NCBI RefSeq assembly: GCF_028463985.1
Contig: NZ_CP116766.1
Location: forward strand, 1,984,001-2,048,000
From: Neisseria lisongii
GTDB lineage: Bacteria; Pseudomonadota; Gammaproteobacteria; Burkholderiales; Neisseriaceae
DNA length: 64,000 bases
Reading direction: 5' to 3'
Shown here: positions 1-10,400 of the stretch, piece by piece
How positions within the stretch are numbered: position 1 is the stretch's first letter
How the letters are laid out: each line of letters starts with the position of its first letter
Position numbers and translations under genes: made by a program
Notes under the pieces: generated by a model
What the model was told of the DNA's origin: nothing
The model's input: the letters and a program-made list of their open reading frames with translations, nothing else
The model's database searches: none

Positions 1-2
1 CG

Positions 3-95
3 TTTTCTTCATTTCACCGTGATGTGGCAAGAGGTTTGTTTCCGGCAGATTGGGGCGGGACGTATGAATCAGCAGTGATGAATTTAGGGGAGTAG
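3..95 (+). CDS. Possible 3' end of a gene cut by the left edge
   Basis: One plus-strand frame is open from base 3 to a TAG at 93-95. It reads like the tail of a real protein, with segments such as DVARGLFPADWGG and a mixed, protein-like composition. The other two plus frames stop sooner or read less plausibly. I do not recognise the family, and 30 codons are too few to be sure. It would belong to a gene lying mostly left of the window. Confidence 0.3.
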   Translation, partial: FSSFHRDVARGLFPADWGGTYESAVMNLGE

Positions 96-116
96 GTTGG
101 CATAAATCGGCGTAGC

Positions 117-197
117 AAAGAACAGGTGCATGCTTGGGCATGCGGTGCGACGGTAATTAAATTGTAGGGTGCATGCCCCAGCATGCACCTGTTCTTT
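117..197. repeat. Inverted repeat with GCATGC ends
   Basis: Arms AAAGAACAGGTGCATGC (117-133) and its exact reverse complement (181-197) enclose about 47 bases. A related arm (GTGCATGCCnnAGCATGCAC followed by a TGTTCTTT-like end) recurs at 60701-60730, so this is a dispersed repeat of this genome. The flank from 198 to the adhesin promoter shows nothing else I can name. Confidence 0.6.
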
Positions 198-431
198 ACC
201 CCTTCTCCTTACCCCAACAAACCAACCCGCAAAAATGGTGGCACAAATACAACAAAACAAGAGCATATCCACATTGGACTTCGCAGCGGTTGGTGAACAA
301 ATTGTCAAAATATAGCCGAAAACAGTTGAATTTCAGCGGAAAATGGTAAAGAATAGCAACTGTAAAAGGTCAAACTGTGTCTTTATTGTTGATTACAGTA
401 AACAAACGTAAAACAGGTCGTGAAATTCCAC

Positions 432-459
432 TTGTTTTGCCAAACGTTTGCCGTATAGA
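432..459 (+). promoter_or_regulatory. Candidate promoter for the adhesin
   Basis: TTGTTT (432-437) and TATAGA (454-459) are separated by 16 bases. The spacer holds the palindrome CAAACGTTTG (441-450), which could be an operator. The 5' leader would be about 210 bases and contains a small hairpin (AAGCGGC 569-575 with GCCGCTT near 592-598). No homopolymer or short tandem repeat that would drive phase variation is visible here. Confidence 0.35.
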
Positions 460-679
460 ATGCACAGCTTTTTGAAAAACAGGGCAGATTACGGAGCACA
501 ATTCCGGATTTGCCGAATCACTGGAATACGGCGGCTGAAAGAAAATATCCTAACAGCAGCAAACCCAAGCGGCGGTTGCATGAAGCATCTGCCGCTTCGG
601 GCGTATTCTAAATACCTCGGAACAAGCAGCCATACCGGCAGCTTGCTTTTCCGAAATTCACCCAAACAGGAAATTGATT

Positions 680-3600
680 ATGAACAAAATTTTCCGCGTG
701 ATTTGGAATCAGGCAACACAATCATGGGTTGCGGTATCCGAATTATCCAAATCCAAAACCAAATCCGCCTCATCAACCGATGAGCGTGTGGATATTGCCA
801 AATCATTGATGGCAATCAGTGTCGCCGGTGCGGCGATGCTTGGCTCAGCCCAAGCGATGGCGGCGGTTCAGACACCAGCAGGTGCAAATACTATTCAGAT
901 TGAAGGTGATACGGCAGCTGCAGCAGCACATTTAAAATCTATTGCTATTGGTAATGGTGCAAAGGCTGGCGAAGCAGGTACATTTGAGGGTACAAAAGAG
1001 GACCCAGTTACCCCACACGGTATGATTGCTGTGGGTGATCAAGCAAAAGCCGTTCGTTCTGGCGGTATTGCCATCGGTGAAAATGCAACTTCAACGGGTA
1101 CAGGCGGTGTTGTTATTGGTCTTAATGCCAAATCTGACTGGGCGACCGATCCAAAACGTGCAACGGTTACTATTGGTTCGTATGCTAATGCAACGGGTGA
1201 GTTAGCCGTATCTGTCGGTTCATCAGCATTTGTGAATGGTGCTTCTGCGGTCGCTGTCGGTGGTGAGGCTACGGTTACTGGTACGCAAGGTACGGCGGTG
1301 GGCCGTCAAGCAAATGTTACTGGTGCTGGTGGTGCAATTGCTATCGGTTGTTCGTCTAACGCCATTGCTGACAGTTCTGTTGCAATCGGTGTGAATGCCC
1401 GAACAGGTGATGTTGCACTGAAACAAGCTGGCGTAGATGCGGGCGCACCAAATGATGTAACTCGTAACGGTGTCGCAATCGGTCGTCATGCACTTGCTTC
1501 TCACTGGGGTGCTACTGCATTGGGTTCAACCACAAAAGCCACAGCGAATAAAACTATTGCTTTGGGTAGTGAAGCAGCGGCATCAGCTGAAAATGCGACT
1601 GCAATTGGTAACACGGCAAATGCATCTGGTAAGCATGCAATTTCAATGGGTACAGTCGCTAAAGCATCTGGCGAAAACGCAACCGCTATCGGTGCTGGTA
1701 CAACTGTTGCCAACACAGACACCGTAGCTTTGGGTCGTGGCATTACTTCTAGCCAAGATAAATCCGTAATTTTAGGTAGCGAATCTGCCGACCGTGCTGC
1801 AACTACAGAAACCACTGCAACCGTTGGTCCTTGGACTTATAGCGGCTTTGCAGGTACACCAATTGCAGTAGCTTCTGTTGGTGCAAAAGGTAAAGAGCGT
1901 CAGCTCATCAATGTCGCCGCAGGTAAAATCGCAGCCGACTCTACCGATGCCATCAACGGCTCACAGCTGTATGCAGCGATGAAAGACATTCCTAAGTACG
2001 TAAATGGAACTAATGTCGAGTTTAAGCCCAACGCTAACGGTACAACTACCATCAACTTCATTGCCCCACCTGCAGGCACGCCGGCACCTATCGCTACCAC
2101 TGATGTAACCGTTGGTGCCCCAAAAACTAACGGCGCTGGTAAGGTAAGTATTGATACAACAGCCGGCCAAGACGGTAAACAGTTGGTTAATGGTACAACC
2201 TTAGCCAAAGCCATCAATGAGTCAGGCTGGCGATTGACTGTTGGTAAAGAAGCCGATACTACTGGCACAAATGTCGGTAATAAAAAAGACGGCGAGGAAT
2301 ATCTGGTCAATCCAAATAATCTCGTGACTTTTGAAGCTGGTGACAATGTCAATATTAAGCAAAATAATGCCACAATTACCATTTCTGCTAACTTATCTAA
2401 TGTCCCTGCACCAGCCAATACCACTTTGAGCTTAGCCAATAACGGCTCGATCACAGCACCAACAGGTGCAGAAGGCGACAAACTGGTTAATGCAACCACT
2501 GTGGCTAATGCAATTAACAATGTTTCTTGGAGCGTAGGCAACCCTGACGGCACAAAAGCTAATGATGTCAAAGCTGGCAACCAAGTAAACTTCGTTAATG
2601 GTACAGGCACAACTGCTGTTGTTACTCCTGACAAACAAAACGGCACAACCAATGTTACCTTTAATGTGGTAAATGCTGGTCATACATATACGCCAAATAC
2701 AGCTAACGGCTCTAATAGCACCTTTACGGTAACTAATCCAGCAGGTTTTGTTGATGGCGCTACCTTGACCAATGCAACAAACTACTTAACGGATAAAGGT
2801 ATCAACTTCCAAGGTAATAATGCGGATACAGCTGCGATCCACAAAAACTTGGGTACTACTTTGACCATTAAAGGTGGTGTAACTAATACTGGCACAACCC
2901 CTGTATCAAACAAAAACACCTATGTTGAAAACAACGGTAAAGAGCTGATCGTTAAGATCGCTGAAACACCAGAGTTTAAAGGTGTGAATCTGACTAACGG
3001 CAGCAACACCGTTAATCTGAACCCAACAGCGCCTAATACCTTAACCTTAACTGGTGCAGGTAATACTGGTGATGTAACCTTAACTGGTGTGGCAAAAGGT
3101 GCGAAAACCTTTACCGAAACTGCTCCAGCAGAAACGCCTGCAACTGGTGCAACCAAAGACTTGCTTGATCTAACCAATTCAACAGCAAACAACGCATTGA
3201 CCGTTGAAGATGCGAAGAAATTGGGCTGGGTTGTATCTGCGAGTAAAAATAAAGAAAACAATGACCTAAAAGCATACGAAGATGCAGTAACCAACGCTCA
3301 AAAAGTTGATTTCGTAGGCGAAAACGGCATTCAAGTCAATGGTAAAACTGCGGGCGATACTCGCACCATCACGGTTAAAGCCGATACCACTGAATTTGCA
3401 CCAAATGACAATGGTAACTTCACCGCACCTACCACTGGTGGCGATAAACTGGTTAATGCAACCACTTTGACCACTGCATTGAACAATATGTCATTCAATG
3501 TGGCTGAAAACGGTGCAGACAAAGGCAAAGTTAAAGCAGGCAATACCGTCGATTTCGTAAACGGTGCTGGCACAACTGCGGTTGTTACCTCAGATGCGAC

Positions 3601-4411
3601 AACAGGTAAAACTAAAGTTACCTTCGATATTGCTACTGGTTCTATCACACCGATTACTGTCGACAATGCGACAGAAGAGAATAAAGCTAAAGTAGGCAGC
3701 GTAACTGGTCCTGTTACCGAAGCAATGGCAGCGTTAATCGAAGCTGGCAAACCTGCTGACGAGACACCAGAAGCCAAAAAAGCATACGAAGATGCAGTGG
3801 CAGCAGCAAATAAAGTTGCAACCGCTCAAAACGTAGCAGATGCGATTAACAAATCTGGCTTTAATGTGGTCGCTGGTGGCGATAACATCGACCAGACTAC
3901 AGGTGCAAACGGTACTGCTACATTAATTCACCCAAGCGATACCGTTACTTTCAAAGCCGTAAGCAAAGGTAAAAACCTTGTTGTGGCACAAAAAGACGGT
4001 AATGTTACTTATACGTTGAACGACAATGTTACCTTCACCAATGTGAATGCAACCACATTGACTGTTGGCGATGTGAATACTGCTGGTGCACCAAAAGTTG
4101 ATTTCAAAGCTGAAAAAGCAACTGATGCAAATGTTAATCCAGAAGACAAAGTACCAACCACAGCGTTGAACATCACCACAACAGTTGGCGATAAACCAAC
4201 CCCAACGCAATTAACAGGCGTGGGTTCTGTGTTGAACACCACTGATGTTGCAACCAATGACGGCTTAGGCGGTGAAGATGTACCAGATGGCGATACCTTG
4301 CTGAACTTGGGTACTGCCGAAAACCCATTGGATGAGAAAACACTGAACTCAGCAGCAACTGTTCGTGATTTAACAGAGATGGGCTGGGTTGTGTCTGCCA
4401 GCCTACATTGA
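680..4411 (+). CDS. Trimeric autotransporter adhesin, N-terminal part (ESPR signal, YadA head, stalk)
   Basis: Chosen start is ATG 680, preceded by AGGAAATTG; the frame opens 6 bases earlier at a TTG. Residues 1-25 (MNKIFRVIWNQATQSWV...) are the extended signal peptide region (ESPR) typical of large type V autotransporters, followed by a hydrophobic core and an AQAMA cleavage site near residue 60. Then come many AIG..A.A.G head repeats of the YadA/Hep-Hag type, and a neck (KIAADSTDAINGSQLYA) near residues 410-430. Stalk modules with GWxVSAS and VNFVNGxGTTAVV motifs follow. It ends abruptly (SASLH, then TGA) and lacks a membrane anchor, so this product alone would be released or degraded. Confidence 0.85.
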   Translation: MNKIFRVIWNQATQSWVAVSELSKSKTKSASSTDERVDIAKSLMAISVAGAAMLGSAQAMAAVQTPAGANTIQIEGDTAAAAAHLKSIAIGNGAKAGEAGTFEGTKEDPVTPHGMIAVGDQAKAVRSGGIAIGENATSTGTGGVVIGLNAKSDWATDPKRATVTIGSYANATGELAVSVGSSAFVNGASAVAVGGEATVTGTQGTAVGRQANVTGAGGAIAIGCSSNAIADSSVAIGVNARTGDVALKQAGVDAGAPNDVTRNGVAIGRHALASHWGATALGSTTKATANKTIALGSEAAASAENATAIGNTANASGKHAISMGTVAKASGENATAIGAGTTVANTDTVALGRGITSSQDKSVILGSESADRAATTETTATVGPWTYSGFAGTPIAVASVGAKGKERQLINVAAGKIAADSTDAINGSQLYAAMKDIPKYVNGTNVEFKPNANGTTTINFIAPPAGTPAPIATTDVTVGAPKTNGAGKVSIDTTAGQDGKQLVNGTTLAKAINESGWRLTVGKEADTTGTNVGNKKDGEEYLVNPNNLVTFEAGDNVNIKQNNATITISANLSNVPAPANTTLSLANNGSITAPTGAEGDKLVNATTVANAINNVSWSVGNPDGTKANDVKAGNQVNFVNGTGTTAVVTPDKQNGTTNVTFNVVNAGHTYTPNTANGSNSTFTVTNPAGFVDGATLTNATNYLTDKGINFQGNNADTAAIHKNLGTTLTIKGGVTNTGTTPVSNKNTYVENNGKELIVKIAETPEFKGVNLTNGSNTVNLNPTAPNTLTLTGAGNTGDVTLTGVAKGAKTFTETAPAETPATGATKDLLDLTNSTANNALTVEDAKKLGWVVSASKNKENNDLKAYEDAVTNAQKVDFVGENGIQVNGKTAGDTRTITVKADTTEFAPNDNGNFTAPTTGGDKLVNATTLTTALNNMSFNVAENGADKGKVKAGNTVDFVNGAGTTAVVTSDATTGKTKVTFDIATGSITPITVDNATEENKAKVGSVTGPVTEAMAALIEAGKPADETPEAKKAYEDAVAAANKVATAQNVADAINKSGFNVVAGGDNIDQTTGANGTATLIHPSDTVTFKAVSKGKNLVVAQKDGNVTYTLNDNVTFTNVNATTLTVGDVNTAGAPKVDFKAEKATDANVNPEDKVPTTALNITTTVGDKPTPTQLTGVGSVLNTTDVATNDGLGGEDVPDGDTLLNLGTAENPLDEKTLNSAATVRDLTEMGWVVSASLH

Positions 4412-7400
4412 CACAGTGAAAAATGCGAATAAAGTTGACTTTATCGGTACTGGCGTTGCAACCGTAACTGGCTTGACCGATGAAGACGGCGTACGCACCA
4501 TTGCAGTGAATGTTGATGCTCAAGATGTGGCTAACGAAGCACAATTGCCTGTTGTTTACACCAATAAAGATGGTAAAAAAGTTTACAAACAACCAGATGG
4601 CAAATTTACCACTAACCCAGATGGGTCAGGCGATGTTGTAGATGCAGGCGATGTGATTGCTTCTATGAACAATGGCGATAACGTAACTGCACCAACCACT
4701 TTGGCAAATGTTAAAGGTCACCTAGACCCAGTAACCAAAGACTCTGTTAAAGGCGCTGCTACACCGACCAACTTGGCTGACACCAACGGTACAACCAACC
4801 CACGTGCTAACGAAGCTGCAACCATCGGCGATGTATTGAACGCTGGTTGGAACATTCAAGGCAACGGCAAAGAAAAAGACTTTGTTACTCACAATGACAC
4901 TGTGAACTTTGTTAATGGTGTAGGTACAACTGCGGTTGTTGATACTAACAAGGAAACTGGCGTAACCAATGTTACTTTCCATAGTGCAGTGGCTTATGTG
5001 AACACTGACGCAGCTGGAGCGCCAACAAGCGATGTATCAACGCCAAGCAATACTGCTGCATTGGTTGGTAATCCAGATGATGGTTTTGGTCCAGTTTCAC
5101 TGAAAAATGTAGCAAGTGGCTTGCGTGATAAGAATCTGCCAGCAAATACAACGCCAGAAGACTTTGTTAAAGAATTGACAAAAATTCCAGCAGGCGACAC
5201 AGGCACATTGAACAACGCAGTGAATGTTAGCGACCTGAAAAATGCAATCGGCGGTGCTGGCTTTGACTTGACCACCAAAAAAGTTACTGGTGCAGTTAAT
5301 GCTGAATCTGATGCTACAAAAGCAAAAGACAAACGCATTGCAACCAACGATACCTTCACTTTGGATGCAGGTAACAACATTGCGATCAAACAAATCGACA
5401 ATGGTTATGAAGTTGCGACCTCAGACAATGTCACCTTCAACAATGTGAATGCAACCACATTGACTGTTGGCAATGTTAGCGATGCAGCTGCACCAAAAGT
5501 TGACTTCAAAGCTGAAAAAGGCACTGAAGCCAACAACACTGCTACAGGCGATAGCGTAACGCCAAATGCATTGAACGTTACCACAACTGTTGATGGCAAA
5601 CCAACTCCGACTCAATTGACCGGCGTAGGTTCTGTGTTGAACACAACTCCAATTGAAACTAATGAAGGTGACACAATTGGGGAAGATGGTGTACGAGTTC
5701 CTGGTGTAGCTAATCCAGAGGGCGACAAACTGGTTAACTTGACCAAAGAAGATGGCAGCCCATTAGACGAAACAACACTGAACTCAGCTGCGACTGTTCG
5801 TGACATCGCAAATATGGGTTGGGTAGTATCTGCTAGCGACAACAACTACACAGCTACTGTGAAAAATGCTGATCAGGTTGATTTCATCGGTACTGGCGCT
5901 GCAACTGTAACTGGTACAACCGATGAAGATGGCGTACGCACCATTGCAGTGAATGTTGATGCTCAAGATGTGGTAAACGAAGCACAATTACCAGTAGTAT
6001 ATACTGCCGCTAACGGTACTAAAGTTTACAAACAACCAGATGGCACATTTAACACTGCGCAAGATGGTTCAGGCGATGAAGTAGCTGCAGGCGATGTGAT
6101 TGCGTCTATGAACAATGGTAACAATGTAACTGCACCAACCACTTTAGCAAATGTTAAAGGTCACTTGGAAGAAGTTACCAAAGACACCAAAAAAGGTGCT
6201 ACCACACCTGCTAACTTGACTACTGCACCAGAAGAGGGCAAACCAAACCCACGCAATGAAGCTGCAACCATCGGCGACGTATTGAACGCTGGTTGGAACT
6301 TGAAAGAAAACGGTGCAGATAAAGACTTTGTTACTCACAATGACACCGTAAACTTCATCGATGGCGCAGGTACAATTGCTGAGGTAAATTCAGACGGCAA
6401 TGTAAGCACCGTAACCTTCCATGTTGACGCTGGCGAAATCGCACCAGATCTTGTTAATGTTGGCACTGAAGAAGCTCCAGATGTCCGTGCGACTGGTAAA
6501 GTTGTTGGTCCAATCGAAAGTCTGAACCTCAGCCCAGAAGATCTGGAATTGTTGGCGAAAAACCCAGCTGAAGTACCTGAAGCAGATAAAGCCAAATACG
6601 ACGAACTTACAGCAAATGTAGCCAAAGCGGGTAACCAAGTTGCCACTGCACAAAATGTTGCAGATGCAATCAACAACTCGTTCTGGACAGTTGCTGGCAA
6701 CAGCGAAGCAGTTAACAGCGTGAAACCAGGCAGCGTTGTAAACTTCGTTAATGGCGTAGGTACAACTGCAGTGGTTACCGATGAAGGTGATGGCGTAACC
6801 AATGTTCGCTTCGATAGCCCAATCGCTTATGTGAATACTAAGCCTACAGCTGATGGTAAAGTGGATTACTCTACACCAAGCAACACAGCTGGACTTGTGG
6901 GTGATGTAAACAACCCTGCTCCGGTTTCACTGAAAAACGTAGCAAGCGGCTTGCGTGATGTTGCAGGTGCAAACACCAACGCCACAACTTTTGTTGAAGC
7001 ATTAGCAAAACTGGATCCGAAAAATGACCCAGCAGAGACTTTGAACAACGCTGTAAACGTTAGCGACCTGAAAAATGTTGCAACAGCGGGTCTGAATTTC
7101 ACGGGTAACAATGCTGCAGATAAAGCTGACATCCATAAAAACTTGGGTGAAACTTTGACTGTTAAAGGTGGCGTTGAGTATAAAGACGGCAAACCTGCTA
7201 AAGCGGTTTCAGATACTAATACCTATGTTGAAAACAACGGCACTGAGTTGATCGTTAAGATCGCTGAAACGCCTAAGTTTAAAGGTGTGGATCTGACTGA
7301 CAGTGAAGGTAACAATCCAGTTAGCTTGAAGACAGAAAAAGCAACACCTGCAACCAACAACGAAGAAAACAAAGCACCAACTTCAGCGTTGAACATCACC

Positions 7401-10400
7401 ACTGGTGGTAACCCAACGCAAATCACTGGTGTAGGTTCTGTGTTGAACACAGCTCCAGTTACAGTTAATGCAGGCGACAACTACGACGACGAAACGGGCG
7501 AGTTCAAACCAGCTGAAGATAAAACTACTAACTTGGTTAGCTTCACTAAACCTGATGGTAGCCCATTGGAAGAAACAACACTGAACTCAGCAGCAACTGT
7601 TCGTGACATCGCGAATATGGGTTGGGTAGTGTCTGCTAGCGACAATGAATACCGCAACACTGTGAAGAATGCCGATGTGGTGGACTTTAAAGGTGAAGAC
7701 GGCGTTGTTGTTGTAGGTAAAGATGTTAAAGGTGAAGATGGTAAAGTTGTTCGCACCATCACTGTTGGCATCGATGCTCAAGACGTGGTTGAAAGCGCAC
7801 AATTACCAGTGGTTTACACCAATAAAGAAGGTGACAAACTGGTTAAAGTTGGCGACAAGTTCTACAAAGCCGATGATTTGGTTGACGGCGAATTGCCTGA
7901 TACTGCAGAAGCAGTTAAACCTGCAGACATTATTGCTTCTATGAACAATGGCGACAACTTGACCACCGCACCAACGACTTTGGCAAATGTTCAAGGCAAT
8001 TTGACACCAACTTACAATGTTGGCGATATGAGCATTGGTGAAAACGGTAAGCCAACTTCAGTTGCAGCAACCAAACCAACAGCAGCACAAGAAGCTCCAG
8101 AACCAGCTGATGTAGCGAAAATCTACAACAACGCTGCGACTGTAGGCGATGTGTTAAACGCAGGTTGGAACTTGCAAGACAATGGCGATGCGGTTGATTT
8201 CGTGAAACCTTACGACACCGTAAACTTTGTTGACGGAGCAGGTACAATCGCTGACGTTAGAGCAAATGCCGAAGGCACTGCAAGCACTGTAACCTTCCAT
8301 GTTGACGCTGGCGAAATCGCATTAGATGCTGTTGATTTTGGCAATGGTGATGTGCGTGCGACCGGTAAAGTTGTTGGCCCTGTGGACAGCTTGACTGAGA
8401 CAGATAAAGTTGCATTGGAACAAGGCGAACCTGCAGACGACGCATCAGAAGAAGCGAAGAAAGCATACAACAATGCCTTGGCGAACTACACCAAAGCGGG
8501 TAACCAAGTTGCCACTGCACAAAATGTTGCAGAAGCAATCAATAACTCGTTCTGGACAGTTGCTGGCAACAGCGAAGCAGTTAACAGCGTGAAACCAGGC
8601 AGCGTTGTAAACTTCGTTAACGGTATTGGTACCACTGCAGTGGTTGAACAAGACCCAGAAGATGGTTCTATTACCAATGTTCGTTTCAACAGTCCATTGG
8701 CTTATGTAAATCAGCCTACTGCTGAAGGTAATGTTGATGTATCAACCCCAAGCAACACTGTTTCACTTGTAGGTGCGGTTGATGTAAACAATCCAGAAAA
8801 CCGTGCTCCGGTTTCAGTGAAAAATACAGCAAGCGGTTTGCGTGATGTTGCAGGTGCAAATGACAGCCCAGAGGCATTTGTTGAAGCATTGGCAAATGTA
8901 ACGGCTGATGATCCAGCAGAAACTCTGAACAATGCTGTTAACGTTGGCGACCTGAAAAATGTTGCAGAAGGCGTTGCTAATGGCATAACAGCCAAAGGCT
9001 TGAACTTCGCTGGTAATACTGATACCAATGACATTCACAAAGAACTTGGCGAAACCTTAACAATCAATGGTTCTGCTCATGATGTTGAGAATGCAACTTC
9101 AACAACTCTAGAAAATGGTCGTGTTGTAAGCGATAAGAACACCTATGTTCAAAACGATGGCACTAGCTTGATCGTTAAGATCGCAGAAACGCCAGAATTT
9201 ACTGGTATCAATCTGACCAACAAAGATGGTGATAAAGTTGACTTGGCTGTAGAAAAAGCAACACCTGCAACCAACAACGAAGAAAACAAAGCACCAACTT
9301 CAGCGTTGAACATCACCACTGGTGGTAACCCAACGCAAATCACTGGTGTAGGTTCTGTGTTGAACACCACTGATGTTGTAACCAACACCGGTGATGAGAA
9401 AGACGGTGATAAAGTAACCAAGCAGGGCGACATCAAAACAGAAACTTTGGTTAATTTGACCAACCTGCCAGAGAATATCCAAAACTCAGCAGCGACTGTT
9501 CGTGATATCGCTAACATGGGCTGGGTAGTGTCTGCCAGCGGCAACAACTACACCAACACTGTGAAGAATGCTAATAAAGTTGACTTCGTGGGTGAAGGTG
9601 CGGTAACTGTTACAGGCAAAAACGTAGGTGATACTCGTCAAATCACTGTCGCTGTTGATGAAGCGAAGATTGCTAAAGATACTTTAGCCAAACTGAAATT
9701 CAACAACGGTAGCAACACAGTGGTTAACGATGAGACTGTAAACGGTACTCGTACTGTAAGCTTTAATGTTTCCACAACTGGGTTGGCAGCTAACAAAGAC
9801 GCTGATGGTAACAACAACGGTACTGTTTCTGTGGCTGTAGCTGCTGAAGGCGACAAACTGGTGAATGCCACTACCGTTGCTAACGCAATCAACAACGTTG
9901 GTTGGTTGGTTGAAGGTGGTGAACAACCTGGTGGTCGTCTGACAGGCAATCAATCAACCGAGCTTGTAAAAGCAGGTGAGAAAGTCGTCTTCAATGCCGG
10001 TAATAACATCGAGTTGAAGCAAGATGGTCAAAACTTCACTTATTCGTTGAAGAAAGATGTTGATTTGACTAACGATGGCAGCCTCAAAGTTGGCGGTGTA
10101 ACCATCAATGCAAACGGTATTGATGCCGGCGGCAAGCGAATTACCAATGTTTCTAAGGGCGTTGCACCAACTGATGCAGTGAACAAGTCTCAATTGGACG
10201 AAGCGATTGCCGGCAGCAAAGTTACTGTTGAAGGCAAAGGCCCGATCACTGTAACCGCAGGCAACAACGGCACAACTTACACCGTGTCTGCCGAGACCAC
10301 CAACTTGACACCTGCTGCCAACGGCACGCTGACTGTACCTGCTGCTGCAGATGGCGACAAGCTGGTGAATGCAACGACCGTTGTTAATGCAGTGAACAAT

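Noticed and set aside
84..308. Minus-strand 74-codon frame near the left edge
   Set aside because: It spans the GCATGC inverted repeat and shows no coding character.
432..680. Phase-variation tract upstream of the adhesin
   Set aside because: I searched the leader for homopolymers and short tandem repeats and found none long enough.
448..783. Open frame overlapping the adhesin start
   Set aside because: It runs through the 5' leader and signal-peptide region in another frame, and its start has no ribosome site.
1900..2652. Long minus-strand open frames across the adhesin (for example 1900-2652, 3331-3777, 9954-10580)
   Set aside because: They are antisense to a repetitive, low-complexity coding sequence, have biased composition, and lack ribosome sites or known motifs.
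4389..4403. ATG at 4389 as an independent start for the second half of the adhesin
   Set aside because: It lies inside the first frame's coding sequence, lacks a ribosome site and signal peptide, and the protein continues the upstream modules.
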